The notes under the pieces: model-generated
Database searches by the model: none
What the model saw: only the letters and a program-made list of their open reading frames with translations
What the model was told of the DNA's origin: nothing
In this document: one piece after another, positions 10,170 to 23,590 of the stretch
How positions within the stretch are numbered: the stretch's first letter is position 1
Layout: every line of letters begins with the position of its first letter
DNA from: Pseudorasbora parva
Lineage: Eukaryota > Chordata > Actinopteri > Cypriniformes > Gobionidae
Assembly (NCBI RefSeq): GCF_024679245.1
Contig: NC_090180.1
Location: 15,966,507 to 16,030,506, forward strand
DNA: 64,000 nt
Direction: 5' to 3'
Translations under genes and position numbers: made by a program

Positions 10170-10765
10170 TTATTATCAGTGTTGAAAACGGTTTTCTTAG
10201 GATAATTTAATGAATATAAATTTCTAAAGAACATAATTTTTCTGAAATATAAAGCTTTTGCAACATTATAAATGTCTATACTGTCACTTGTTCAATTTAT
10301 TGCAACTTTGCTGAATAAATTCTCTCTCATAAGAATAAACCGACCCAAAATATTTTGAATGGTAGTACAATGCTACAAAAGCTTTTTAATTCAAAAAATA
10401 ATAAATAAATGCTGTTCTTTTGAACTTTCTATTCATCAAATAATCCTCAATTCTTTTTTTACAGAACTGCTTTCAACATTGATACTCATTCATGCTTCTA
10501 GAGCAGTGAATCCTCATATGAGTGATTTGTGAAGGATCATGTGACACTGAAGACTGGAGTAATGATGATAAATTCAGCTTTGATCTCAGGAATAAATTAC
10601 ACTTTACTATATTCACATAGATAACAGTTATTTTACATTTGAATGATATTTCACAATATTACAGCTTTTACACACATTTTAATAACATAAATGCAGCCTT
10701 GTTGAGCAGAAGAGACTTCTTTAAAAACATTTTAAAAATCATACCATTGTCAATCTTTTGTTTGA
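10170..10765. repeat. Common fish interspersed repeat with inverted core
   Basis: The part after 10510 (GAAGGATCATGTGACACTGAAG, then TGCAGCCTTGTTGAGCAGAAG and GAGACTTCTTT) is a very common fish non-autonomous repeat. Its 5' half (10170-10445) holds the complementary version: GTGTTGAAAACGGTTTT at about 10180 pairs with the inverse at about 10462-10485, and CCGACCC..TTTTGAATGGTAGTA at about 10340 is the usual terminal block. It lies in the 5' intron of the galactosyltransferase. Confidence 0.65.
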
Positions 10766-11390
10766 GTAGTGTATATAATTAGCCTACATGGCTGACAACG
10801 ATTTTGGATCGCTATAAGGGGCCCATGTGTTAAGGGGCCCAAACTCATATTCTTTTATAGGGCACAAAATTGCTAGCGACGCCCCTGGTCAGGGTTGAGG
10901 TATTATGAGTCTATGTCTAGTTTAGACATTTTTGAAAACATTTAATATAGTCTAATAGTTATTGATTATTCCTTTCTTATTTCAAATGATGACCGTCCCA
11001 TCACTGAATATGTTGCACATCACCTTTACCATTTGGAGTTCAAGAGGATGATGGAGATGGAGAAGAGTTTGTATGTAGCTTACTTGCAAACATAACAATA
11101 ATTATCCATGTTCTACACGCTTCAAACAAGAGGAGCTGTAGATGTTTCTTTGCTTTTATCTGGAAACGACAAGGGAAGCGCTAGATATTGCCAATTTAGT
11201 CGCCGTGGGATGCATCTCTCCCAGCCACCATCCCGATCGCAAAAAACAAACAAACAATAAACTGGACATACGAAAGTCCCAAAGCACTAAGTTCTTTCAT
11301 CATGGCTAGGAAATATGCAGGGATACATTCAAATATCTTCACAGCATTAGGCATGACAACCCACATGTTCTCATTACGTGCATTCAAATG
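10766..11390. other. Intergenic or intronic stretch, nothing firm
   Basis: No recognised element beyond short GGGGCCCA repeats near 10820-10850. Confidence 0.4.
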
Positions 11391-11394
11391 GCGT

Positions 11395-11790
11395 CTGGTT
11401 TCACATTTCACCGCATCTGGCGGGAGGGGGTGCCATTTTTTGGTCACAATGCGGCCAGCAACTGACTTATGTTGACCGTGAGGCTGCCAATAGGTCTGAT
11501 GCAGACAAGGCAGAGCTGCATGGTCTAGCCACTGATCATCTAGAGAAAGAACGTTCATACTATCAGCAACTTTAAGGATTCAAAAGGAAACTTGCCTACT
11601 GGGTTACAGTTAGGTCCACACGTTCCTTGTAGCTATGAAGGGATGATACATTATAGCATGGACTTTACACAACTGATTCACTACCTCAGTGATCACCTTC
11701 AACCAGGTCCAATGTATTTTAAAACACCACGTATTTGTGGAGTTTTTGGCGTAGCATGTGAGGCCTTGCCAAGGTCAACTAAGCTTGATT
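11395..11790 (+). pseudogene. Relic of a repetitive fish ORF of unknown function
   Basis: Two plus-strand frames joined by a stop at 11573 read ...HLEKERSYYQQL and then a block with IHYSMDFTQLIHYLSD, LQPGPMYFKTPR and CGVFGVACEALPR. I recall this HYS-D-Q / LQPGPIYF-TPRKCG-FGV signature from multi-copy uncharacterised fish proteins associated with transposons, but no domain name can be given. Stops and loss of a long reading frame make it a relic. The function is unknown. Confidence 0.5.
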
Positions 11791-12254
11791 AAAGCATTTG
11801 AACATTTTTTAAGTTGTCTCTTTCATTAGTCACGGTACTATGAATTAACATGAATGATCAAGGTATAATTCATATATTAATATTCTTTATTTAAAACTTA
11901 CAATAAATAGTTTGCCATTTTTTATTCAAAGGAAACATAGAGTTAAAAGTAAACACAATCTTGCTGCTTGCTGAACAATTTAAAAAAAATCCTTTTGTGT
12001 TTTGCATTTACTTGTACTTTCAATAGCGAATAAAACTTTTTATACTTTAGTACAATAAATATCACATAGGCCTACTTTAAAACTTTTACCCAAGTAATAT
12101 TGTGAACACTGACTTTACCAAAGTAATTTTCTGGCAAGATGTCTATACTTTTTTAAGTATGGCTTTTGAGTACTTTGTACATCACTGCTGGTCACACTTC
12201 TTGCCTTTCCTGTGACTGGTGCTGTGGACTCTTTAAAAGAAAATTGAGGAAGAA
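11791..12254. other. AT-rich stretch, nothing recognised
   Basis: No repeat or gene recognised. Confidence 0.4.
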
Positions 12255-12390
12255 TAAAGCGCCGTTTCCACCTAAATTACCCGGAACAATTTGTACCAGG
12301 AACTTTTTTACAGGAACTTTTCTCCCCCCCAGACCTGCAGCTGTCTGCGTTTCGACCGCGATAAAGTTCCGAGAAGATTAGGCAAATTAG
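12255..12390. repeat. Dispersed repeat end (GCGTTTCCACC type)
   Basis: The text GCCGTTTCCACCTAAATTACC, GGAACAATTTGTACCAGGAAC and GTTTCGACCGCG matches in style a common cyprinid repeat terminus. The other terminus was not found, so this is probably a fragment. Confidence 0.4.
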
Positions 12391-12536
12391 TCCGGTGATG
12401 TAGGACTGCACGCGACTGCTCCTCCAAGCCAGTGACGGACAAGGGCTGTCACTTTTCGATATGCATTCGAAGATGACGTGAAATATCCGTAATCGAACTA
12501 TAAAGAAACTATCCGGTTTTTAAAGTGCCATGTAGC

Positions 12537-12586
12537 CAGTGTTCGAACTATATCGTGGCCTTTGGGGGAGCCCACTTTTCGGGTGT

Positions 12587-12637
<51 letters not shown>

Positions 12638-13451
12638 GGGGTTGTGGGGGGGGGGGGGGGATTGTGCGCGTGGAAGAGAAGACGTGTATATTCCTTCACA
12701 CACTGGTGAACGGGTCAATCTATTGCTTAATGCATTGCGGAGACTCTTAATATACAATTTACAATCGTTAAAGAACATCTTTGATTTGAATGAAGGAAGA
12801 AAAAACAAGAATTGATAGGTCAAAAAGCCCACAAATAGTCTATAAACAAAGCATCTGGCTGTCTTTGAGTTCACATGAACGGTTGAAGTTACTCGTCATA
12901 CAGAAGAATACCATAATTCCTCCATTTAATTAACGTTAGTCTTATTAGGACATCGATAGTCGCGCAGACCTATATCAACCCAGCCACAACACATAATTGG
13001 GAATAACATGCCTTATCACAGAATCGACCACAGAGGCCTGGGGTCAGCTTCCTTTGCTGTTCTTCCAGAAATCCAAGATCAAGAAGTGGATATTCGTTTT
13101 AGTTTTTTCTACGAATCTTTGCGTTGACATGTACTAAACATGAGTGGAATTTGCACCGCAGCGCCACCACACCTTGATGGTCATGACAAGAACAGCATGT
13201 ATAGCTATCTTTATGGAAGTGAATTAGATTTAAATTGCCGTCATGCATGAATTAATTATATATTTTTAGCAATTTTACATATAATAATCCACGATGATCA
13301 CATTACAGAAAACTAAAATTGCACCTCAAAATAACACGGTGTCAATATTTTTGAGACCCCCCCAAAATTTCTCAAATCACGTTTTCAGGGGAGCCCATGT
13401 CTTATTTAGGGGAGCCGAGCTCCCCCTAGCTCCCCCGTAGTTCGCACCCTG
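12537..13451. mobile_element. hAT-type non-autonomous transposon with 8-bp TSD
   Basis: The 8-bp sequence CATGTAGC occurs at 12529-12536 and again at 13452-13459. Between them the element starts CAGTGTTCGAACTA and ends TAGTTCGCACCCTG, i.e. inverted ends of the hAT type (CAG...CTG). Further internal inverted text (GGGGGAGCCCAC and the complementary run near 13390-13430) extends the arms. The interior carries a (GT)n/(G)n run (12588-12660) and no transposase. Confidence 0.85.
12588..12660. repeat. (GT)n followed by poly-G
   Basis: Roughly 16 GT units and then G runs of 22 and 14 separated by TTGT. Long G runs are prone to length error. Confidence 0.95.
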
Positions 13452-13459
13452 CATGTAGC

Positions 13460-15167
13460 GCAATTTTTGATTCCTGATCAATCGTAATAAAAATGCCCAA
13501 ACTGAATGAAATTGTAATCGTTTTGAGATGGGTGGATAAACCTTTTCATGAATCGATCAAACGAAACATTTCACCATGTAAACGACCTGACCGGATTACT
13601 TTTGAGTGTGCGTCCTTATGTGATGTTACACAGCGCGCGCCTTCACCACTGAAGAGCACACGTCGCGCTCATGCACCAAGCATGACAAGAGAGGAAAATA
13701 CATTTTTCTGAGGGATAAACTTTTTATTTCATAAGAAGTTATGAAGATAATGTTGGCATAATGACACTGTCCCTAAGCCTATGTAAGCAAACAATCATTA
13801 ACTACTTCAACTACGCCTGACATTAGAATTTATTTTTTTCTGAGATGATTATTACACTTTACAACAAATGAATAGCTTTTATAAAACCGTATAAGTCCTG
13901 GTGGCCGTTGAGAGTTGCTATGGCATCCGTAAACACATTCCAGCTGCTGGAGATGACGGCGTTGTAGATAATTGAATATATTCGAATGCATTGCTTGATA
14001 TTTTAATCAGGGTTGCCAACTTTTAAGTTTAGGTTGGAGTGAGATTTTTTGAGGGCCGGGGGGGGGGGGGGGGGGGCACTAGTTTAAACATTTCTTGGAT
14101 CAAATTATATGTGCCATTCCTTAATATTCACTTGTGACTGCTTATATAAGTATCATTATTCATTAAAAAGATTAGGAAGTTATTTAAGTTTTGAAATTTC
14201 ACATTTAAAGAAATCTAGTGTTTGATCATCATATCTAAATATTTATTCGAATGCAAAGACTGCAATATATTTTTGAGCAACTAGATTAGATACATGTATA
14301 TTTATTAAAGAGCCATAAGGCACCTAATGGCATTACAAATAAACATTAATATTTTTTAACCACAAAATGACTCTAATTTGCCTCTTTGAATTGGAATTCT
14401 CTATTTTAATATTAATTACTACACTAATTGTAATATAAATTTATACAAATTAATACAAATATTAGAAGAAAAATATTTTAAGTGGTCATTTATTGACAAT
14501 AATTGTTGCACAAATAGTAGCCTATTTAGTACCAAAAGATCTCCTCAAAATATTCAATAAATATAATTTAATGAGTATGAGTGTGACCTATTAGTAAGGA
14601 ATACCTGAGGGCTAAATACAAGAATAACATTAATGTTAACAATGTTGAATCTCTATCACTCTCCATAATAAAACGATCCTGTAAATATGGCTGACTTAAT
14701 AATCAATAAACACTAACACTATGCTGTACTGTTTACCAAAACTTGCAGCAAACATCTATATAGTGGAACTGTTGTGTATCCGCTTAAGCCATTTAAATTC
14801 ATTGGCAGCGCTAGAAGTATTGAGCGCTCATGGGCCACGTGACCAGCGCGCACCGCAGGGAGACGAGAGCATGCAACTCCGCTTTTCAACGCCTTTAAAA
14901 ATAAATATATTTCTATAATATTTATTTCTACACTTCTACAATAATCTACCAACTGTCTTTTTTTTAAAACAAAACCAACCATAGGTCTATATTCCAAAGC
15001 TTTCTTGAATAATAGCCATTTAAGTTTGGATAGTGTATTCTCATTTTTATGCAAAACAGGGGGTGGCAGTTATTTAAACCTGTTTTTCTTAAAAATCCAT
15101 TCCTGAAAATCATAGCGATCAGCAGACTGCAGATAACCATAACCTTTGTTACCTACAAAACGTCATG
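13460..15167. other. AT-rich stretch with a poly-G run
   Basis: No gene recognised. There is a G-run near 14057-14077. The short ORFs here lack motifs. Confidence 0.45.
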
Positions 15168-15322
15168 TGTTTACTCACCCTTAAGTTGTTCCAAACCTGT
15201 TTGAGTTTTTTTGTTCTGCTGAACACAAAAGAAGATTTGAATACCATAGTCAATCTGCTTTATTACAAATATAAGGGTGAGTAAATAATGACAGAATCTT
15301 CATTTTTGGGTGAACTATCCCT
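15168..15322. mobile_element. T2-type (TTAA) MITE, 3' part
   Basis: The text TTGTTCCAAACCTGTTTGAG, AACACAAAAGAAGAT, GTGAGTAAATAATGACAGAAT and the terminus GGGTGAACTATCCCTTTAA is one of the most common cyprinid MITEs. The right end is followed by TTAA (15323-15326). The left end is missing. Confidence 0.7.
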
Positions 15323-15326
15323 TTAA

Positions 15327-15970
15327 TTGTCCACATAAACCAGCGGTGCTGCCTCTTGACCTTCATGGCTATATACAAATTGTTCTTGTTAAATTTAATC
15401 TAACTGCAAAATTTGCCACATGGACCATTTTTATAACACAATTTAATTTAACTTTTTTTGTCATTTGGGGCACCCTTTCATTCACTTATGGAAATTGTTG
15501 CCAGGATATTTAGGAAATTCTTTTCATTTTAAGTCAGTTTTGTAAATTAATTGTTAACTGAGAGAAAGTTAACAATTTTATTTTTTGGGTGACATTTCAA
15601 GTGCTTATTGTTAATATCAGTAAATTTCTATATTTCATAATTTTAGTATTATTATTAGTTGTTGACTGATCGTTTTTTAAATTATTATTGGGGATGGCAT
15701 TATCTTAAAGATGGCTTAGCCTGTGCTGTATCACACTAATTTAAGAATGGTAAAAACACATGCATATCAAAAGCTCAGAGGAAATGTATACTTATTTTAA
15801 ATATTTACTAAATTAGAAAAATCTTTTGAGAATTAATTGTATATATATTGAACTTCATAAATAAAATGGTCCTGTGACTGTGGAACTTAATGGTATTTCC
15901 TGTTGTCACTGGCTAATTGTGAATACACACATCACAGACAGAATATTTCCTCCCAGTGTTTAGCCAGAAA
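15327..15970. other. AT-rich stretch, nothing recognised
   Basis: No gene or repeat family recognised. Confidence 0.4.
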
Positions 15971-15971
15971 T

Positions 15972-17160
<1,189 letters not shown>

Positions 17161-17683
17161 CCTCTCCTTGTAATAGCCTACCCATGTCATACCCATGTCA
17201 TTATACACATTTATGTCCTCATATATCACCAAAACATGCCCCCCCATACACACACACCAAACACAGCATCTTAGTTTGACTTACTTCATTTAAACCAGGA
17301 TTGCTTGAAAGAATGAATTACATCAGCGCAGTGATCAAGCGTCAGATGATATCTGGTTTGACGGTTTGGATAAATGTTCTTTGTCTGCTCCAGCAGTCCC
17401 ACACCTTTATATATCTTCTGCATTCCATTCTCTTCCTCCTCCTATGGTTTGCCACTCCTTTGCTTCTCATCGCTTCAGTTTGAGAACTCACCTGTCTTCC
17501 TGTAGAATTCACAGATGTGTGATTTTAGGAGGTCAGCAATTGACCATCGCTTTAGATGTTTCCCTCATTCATAATTTCAATTTCTAAAACCAAAATAACT
17601 GCCTCTCTCTTGACAAATGCTGTCTGAGACATGATGGGATGCAGAGCGGATGAAGCCACTTCAGGATTTTCTCATGTTGATAC
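17161..17683. other. Unclassified stretch
   Basis: No gene or repeat recognised. Confidence 0.4.
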
Positions 17684-17827
17684 TAGGGCTGCTTAATTGC
17701 TTCTAATTACTTCTAATATTACTTCTAATATAGGCAAATATGGCGTTTTTGCTCGAAGGCACCCTCTGGCCTCCAGAATGAATGACACATGAGTGTATTA
17801 GTGCCCAGTAGTGTTCACTACATCCTA

Positions 17828-17858
<31 letters not shown>

Positions 17859-18208
17859 GGAAAAATAATACTTTAAATATGCATATGACAATGTATATAG
17901 ACTCGTTCTTGATTTTGCCTACCTACTGACAAAATAAATTTATATAACATATTTTTATAACTATAATGATAATATACTGTATTTTATAAAATCATTCTTA
18001 GACATTCCAAGTGATTTTTAGTCATAGGCTGCTTGCATGTTAACATGTAACTGCAGTTTTTTGTAATTAAAAAAAAAAAAAATCTGTAAAATATAATAAT
18101 AATAATAAATTATTATTATTATTATTATTATTTTGTTATATTTATTCTTAAATACTCAAATTTTGAATAATGAAAATATTATGGTTATAGTAATATTTCT
18201 TATTTTGT

Positions 18209-18281
<73 letters not shown>

Positions 18282-18472
18282 CCAATAATAATAAACATAA
18301 TAATTGTTATTAGTCTTAAGCACAAAATGATATACAGACTTTTAATTTTTAAAAATATCTTAAAATTAAATTAATTAAATTAAAATTATAATCACATTTT
18401 AAATTGCAAATCGCAATTTGAACTAGAATAATAGCAATTAGATATTTTCCACAAATCGTGCAGTCCTAGTTG
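17684..18472. mobile_element. hAT-like foldback repeat (AGGGCTGC ends)
   Basis: The left end ACTAGGGCTGC and the right end GCAGTCCTAGT are inverted copies, and the text next to the right end (AAATTGCAAATCGCAATTTGA) is typical of the common fish AGGGCTGCACGATTAATCG-type hAT MITE. The flanks GTTGATAC and GTTGCTAG could be an eroded 8-bp target duplication. The interior is (AAT)n (17828-17858), ATT runs and (TA)n (18213-18280). Confidence 0.65.
18213..18280. repeat. (TA)n microsatellite
   Basis: About 34 TA units. Confidence 0.95.
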
Positions 18473-18650
18473 CTAGGCAAGGCGTCCACCCTTTATTCCT
18501 CACAGAATTTAATACCTCTTGCCTGTACAGCGATGATGCTGTGCGGCTTTCTTCTTTTGTGCTGTGCTGCTCTGCAGTTCTGATCATTAGGAGAAGATAA
18601 GCTGGAGGAAGGGAGGTGAAATTATGCAAACTCATGGCTCTGTCGGCATT

Positions 18651-18652
<2 letters not shown>

Positions 18653-18692
<40 letters not shown>
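18653..18692. repeat. (CA)n microsatellite
   Basis: About 19 CA units followed by CATA units. Confidence 0.95.
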
Positions 18693-18696
<4 letters not shown>

Positions 18697-18784
18697 TACA
18701 CACCTATTTCTCCATGTGACGTGTAAGCACCTGCCCTTCTGATTTTGCATGATTGCTGGTATTTATAAACTGGTTTATACTGCA

Positions 18785-19267
18785 ACTAGGGCTGTGTAAC
18801 AAGGACTCAGGTAGATTGGGATCCATGTGCAGTTTATTAAAGTAAAACAGTCTAAGTGTACAAACAGGCGTGTGTCACGAAACCAGGGCAAACAGCAGTA
18901 TCAGAGGCAAGGCAGAAAATGTGGTCATAACAGGCAAGGATCATTAGCCTGACGTGGTCATACTCAATTCTAGTCAGAATATGAGTCTGAAACTGCTCCA
19001 TTGGGCTGTGATTATGGGGAGTGTATCAACCGAACTAGGAAAGACATCAATTGGATAGACCTACAACTAATCAGAGCAAAGAAGCGACGTCAACAGAGCT
19101 CAACTGCACTGTGTTGCCAAGTCTGCGTTTTTTTCCCGCGGGTTGCTTTCTATTTCTGCGGGTTGAAGCGACTATTATGTGATATATAGACCCATGAGTG
19201 CGAATTTTAGCAGGCAACCTTGCCAAAATAACACACATTTTACCCCCCAAACACCATTTTTTTCCCG
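18785..19267. repeat. Two adjoining dispersed-repeat fragments
   Basis: 18785-18960 holds AGGGCTGTGTAACAAGGACTC and CATGTGCAGTTTATTAAAG, resembling 28705-28760. 19088-19267 holds TGTTGCCAAGTCTGCGTTTT and CCCGCGGGTTG, a style common in cyprinid repeats. Neither has a reading frame with recognisable motifs. Confidence 0.4.
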
Positions 19268-20960
19268 GAGAACTATTGAGTAAAATAGCTCTGGCTACGT
19301 TGAGACTCCAGGGCATCCGAGTTCTGAACTATATAGATGATTGACAAATTTTAGACAGAGTCAAGACAACTGGCGGTTCAGCATCGAGATGCTGCTCTCG
19401 CTCACATGAGAACGTTGGGGCTAAGGCTACACGCAAAGAAAAGTGTGTTATCTCCACTTCAGAGTACCACCTGTCTAGGCCTAATGTGGGATTCGAAGAC
19501 CCCGAGGGTTTGTTTAGTGGCTGCTCGGGTAAATGGCGATGATTCGTGCCTTGGTTATGTGGAAGGATCCTTGGTTCCTGTCCCAGGGACCGGTGTTGGG
19601 AGCTCCTTGTCGCCGAGTAACACTAACGACAGATGCATCCCTCACCGGCTAGGTGTCGATCATGAGTGTCACTCGGTCCCGGGTCTGTGGAGCGACAATC
19701 AGCTTACCTGGCACATAAACCAGCTGGAGCTGATGGCCGTGTTCCTGCCACTCAGGCACTTATTCTCCCAGACCTCAGGGGCCATCATGTGTTGGTCCGC
19801 ACCGACAACAAAACGGTGGTCTCCTACATAAACCACCATGGGGTTTGTGCTCATGCCGATTATGGAAACTAGTACAGAGAACTAGAAAAGAGAAGTTATT
19901 GTCATTTTGAGCAATTTATGTTCCAGGGTGTCTGAACAAGAGGGCAAAATTCCTGTCCAGGCAGAGAGTGGTGCCCGGGGAATGGAGACTCCACCCTAAG
20001 GTGGTGGAGCTTCTCTGGAATCACTTTGGGCGAGCTCATATGGATCTGTTCGTATCACAAGAGACTATGCACTGTCCACTATATTATTCCCTCACACATC
20101 CAGCCCCTCTGTGGTTGGTTGCCATGGTACAGACGAGGCAGAGGTTGCGTCTGTACGCCCTTACCCCTGTGGTGCTGTTAGCAGGAGTTTTGGAGAGAGT
20201 ACGCCAAAACGTGGTCCGTCTGATGCTAATAACCCCATTCTGGCTGGACCGAATATGGGAGTCAGACATTGTGTCTTTTCTTGAGGGCCTTCCATAGGAA
20301 AATCCGGTCAGGAGGGACCTTTTCTTCCAGGTGATGTAGTCCACCCTGCACCCACACCCAGAGCTGGGCGAAACTGTGGGCCTGGCCTTTGAGGGGGCCT
20401 AGCTCATAGATTCAGGTCTTTCTACTGAGGTAGTAGAGACTTTGCTGCACTTTAGAGCTTCCTATCCCCTTCTAACTTGAAGGTATATGTGGCAGCCCTT
20501 TCTGCTTACCACATTTCTCTAGAAGTTGCATCAGTGGGTAGACACCCATGGGTAACCCATTTCCTTTATGTTACTCTGAAGCCTTTCTCTGCCTCCTTTT
20601 TTAACTCAGACCAGGATCAATTAAATCTGCTCTGCCCAGTGTGGCCGCTAGATGCATACGTCCACAGAGCTGCACTGTGGCATAAGTCTGATCAGTTGTT
20701 TATACGTTTTGGGTCCTCGAGTAAAGGAAAGCCTGCATCTAAACAGACGCTGAGCAAATGGATAGTCGAGGCTATCTCAATTGCTTATGAATCCTCAACA
20801 TTAAGGGTACGAGGCCATTCTACTCAGAGTATGGCTGCTTCTACAGCTTTGCTATCAGGAGTTCTCTTCAGGAGGTATTTCGATGCTGCAGGCTGGTCTT
20901 CACCACACACTTTTTTTTATAACACAGATTGTATAACCTGGACGTGGCCTCCATTTCAGG
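19268..20960 (+). mobile_element. DIRS1-like retroelement, 3' two thirds, plus strand
   Basis: Reading right: end of RT (LNYIDD near 19325, followed at once by a stop; LGLRLHAKKSVLSPLQS at about 19412-19460), RNase H (WHINQLELMAVFLPLRHL near 19710 and TDNKTVVSYI near 19805), the post-RNase H block (VPGEWRLHPKVVELLW at about 19970) and a tyrosine recombinase (20477-20935). Several stops and frameshifts exist. Gag and most of RT are missing, so this copy is complementary in content to the one at 3988-7195 but is a separate insertion. Confidence 0.85.
20477..20935 (+). pseudogene. DIRS tyrosine recombinase relic
   Basis: The open stretch from 20477 matches a DIRS-type tyrosine recombinase: N-terminal YVAALSAYHISLEVASVGRH, the block GKPASKQTLSKWIVEA, the HxxR region, and the C-terminal AAGWSSPHTFFYN with the Tyr. 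In the catalytic H-x-x-R motif (residues 114-117 of this frame) the Arg is replaced by Gln, so catalysis would be lost even if expressed. In DIRS elements this enzyme integrates a circular DNA intermediate in place of a DDE integrase. The reading frame then runs on into unrelated DNA to 21229. Confidence 0.8.
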
Positions 20961-21063
20961 GTCTCGAGTGCTTGCAACATAGTGTGCAATACGATTTCAC
21001 ACATACATGCACTTGGGATTATGGCGGCATGGGTATTGGGTTCCTGCAGTGTTTTAAAAGTTT

Positions 21064-22357
21064 TAATGATGGGAAGTTCGGTTCTTTTCCGCGAACCGGT
21101 TCTTTGGGACAGTTCGTTTCAATGATCTGGTTAAAAAAAAACGGATCATCGGTTCTTTTACGTCTTTACGTAATGACGTCATTTGTATCATCCCGGCGGA
21201 TGAAAATGCATTCAAACACATCCATATAAAGTATTTGTAATCAAAACTTAGTATAGTAATAATTATTATTGACATCATCATCATCTTGGATAAATTTTTT
21301 CATTTATGTTTTGCAACAGCACTCAATACAGCCACTGTCGTGCAAACACTGAGGTTTTACACAGATTAAATAAACTTACATTGACATAACATACTTACCC
21401 AAATACTCAGTTCACCCGTGCTCATGTATTATCAGCATCAGCTGTCCCAGTCCGAGAGAAACAGTTCGGTTACAACGCTATCACGCATGCTCAGTATCTC
21501 AGCTCACTGGTTCTCAGAATCGAACATGTCCGAAAGATCGAACGTGTCTGGTAGAAAGGGTTCTCGATTCTGTACTGGTGATCTGAAAGATTGAACGTGT
21601 CCGATAGAAACGGTTCTCGATTCTGTACTGGTGATCCGAGAACCGTTGCAACCCGGTCGATCTGACTCGAAGACCGCTGTATCACTGTGTGTGTGTGTGC
21701 CATAGGTGTGTGCTGAGCTGCGAACTGCTGCAAGCTGAATATGTAGTCTATATCAAACCTACTGTTTTGATTACATTTTAAAATGTGCATCGACTTAGAA
21801 ATTAAATAAGAAAAAAGCTGTTCCTGAAAATATCATGCATTATTGATAAAACAAATAAATGTTTAATTTGACCGTTTTACAATCCATTGTTTCCAAACTT
21901 TAAAATAATACAGTGATAAGACAGCTTTGTTATGATGTTTCCAAACGTGATTAGTTTTATACACTTAACACGCATGCGCAGCTCATCGGTTCTCTGTATC
22001 GAACGTGTCTGACAGAAACGGTTTTCGATTCTGTACTGCTGATCCGAGAACCGCTACGTTCGGTTACACGTGCATGCTCAGTATCAGCTGCTCGTGAGCT
22101 CTCACAGCAAAACATGTCTCACTTCAGCTAATGGTTGGAGTTAATACATCTACTTCAAGATATTAGTTTATTTCTAGTCGGAGAGACTGTCACTCATGTC
22201 AGAAAGTTAATAACTATAGTAACTTGTGGGATCAGCTCTGATTTGAGACGCGAACCGTTTAGAACGATTCAGTACGATTTGGTGAACTGGTTCGACCGGT
22301 TCACTATAAAGATCCGGTTAAAAAGAATGATTCGTTCGCGAACCGGACATCACTAGT
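21064..22357. mobile_element. hAT-like foldback element with internal subrepeats
   Basis: The left end TAATGATGGGAAGTTCGGTTC and the reverse complement of the right end (TAGTGATGTCCGGTTCGCGAAC) pair, followed inward by GAACCGGTT-type motifs on both sides. Inside, the unit with TCGAACGTGTCTG-AGAAA-GGTT-TCGATTCTGTACTG-TGATC occurs at about 21533, 21591 and 22000. The flanks AAAAGTTT and GTCAGTTT are a possible eroded 8-bp duplication. There is no transposase. Confidence 0.65.
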
Positions 22358-23150
22358 CAGTTTGAATACTGGTGTCTTCATGATTAAAGTCAATAGGAAA
22401 ATATTGCCTGAAAACATACTATGTTTGTTTGAAAACAGGGAACAGAAGTATAACCTAAGAGGAGAGAGTATGTGTCAAATGGTCAGAACAAACTTTAAAA
22501 TGAACATCATTTCAGTAAAAGGGGTCGACTTGTGAAATGGTTTTACCGATGATCTCAAGTAAATCTTTTTAAAAATGTAAAAACAGTTAAAAATCCAAAT
22601 TTGTGACAAATGTATGAATGCTTAAAAAGAAGTTCTAAGATAAGCTTATGTATAATTTGTTAAGCATTAATTGAAACAACACAAGCAACAAACAAACATT
22701 TGTAATTAAGTGTGTGTATGTATGTAAATAGGTATGTATATAAGTATATATTCAGTATGACTATGTTTGTATGTATGCATATGTTTATACATGTATATTG
22801 TTATTATGTTTGAATTTTGATGGGTAGATGTTGTTTTGTAAATAGGGTAGGCGTAATAAGCCATGGCTTTAGCCTACAACTTTTAGGTTATTCTCCTTGT
22901 TTGTAATGAATTTGCTGTACCTACATTTTGTTCGATGTTTAGTAACCGAATAACTGAATTAACTTTCATTCATTCTATTGGTGTTGAAACCAAAGCTGAC
23001 CTCCAATATGTGAATGAAGAAGACCTTGTGGAAAATAAACAGGATACTTGACTACCCAAGACTCATCACACTAAGTTCTTTCTGATACATCAAGCCCAGG
23101 ATCAGAGAGTTCTAAAAGTTCTACACCATCTCAATTCTGCACTTTTGCAG
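22358..23150. other. AT-rich stretch, nothing recognised
   Basis: A TATGTATG-rich tract lies at about 22710-22800; no gene recognised. The last part (from about 22940) may belong to the Gypsy relic that follows. Confidence 0.4.
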
Positions 23151-23199
23151 CCTCAGCAATAGATATTTTTAACAGGATTCGTGCACACCAGCCTAGGGG

Positions 23200-23530
23200 T
23201 ATACATTCCAAACAGTACTCAACTTAATGCTGATGCATTGCAGAGCTAGCCAGCACACCACCACTCAGGCCTCTCTTGCTCTGCTCATGTTTGGCCGAGA
23301 GATGGAATTGCCATTGGACAGAGTCAGACCACAAGAATTGTCGGCTGCAGCGGCAGGTGGCACCTGGGTAGCAACCAAAGCTGCCGTATCTTCAAATCAG
23401 AGGCGAAAGAAGGCAAACTTTGACAGAAGACACAAGGCAAAACCTAGAAAGATAACAGTTCTAGACTTTGCACCACCATCACTGGAGCCAGTACAACGAT
23501 GTGGACAGGCAGGGTGCTTCAAGGTTCCCC
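23200..23530 (+). pseudogene. Ty3/Gypsy integrase C-terminal relic
   Basis: The frame from 23227 reads LMHCRASQHTTTQASLALLM, FGREMELPLDRVRP and later QRRKKANFDRRHKAKPRKI, the region that follows the catalytic core in Gypsy integrases (RATPHATTG-SPA-LLFGRE... and the YNRRHKA block). Neither the catalytic triad nor LTRs are nearby. After about 23480 the frame leaves recognisable homology. Confidence 0.7.
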
Positions 23531-23590
23531 TGTCAGGGCGATCCTGCAACAATCTCCACCAGTTTTGGTGGAAGTATTTTTTGAGATAGG

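Noticed and set aside
20084..20344. Minus-strand ORF of 86 codons
   Set aside because: Antisense to the DIRS post-RNase H region, whose plus-strand homology is clear.
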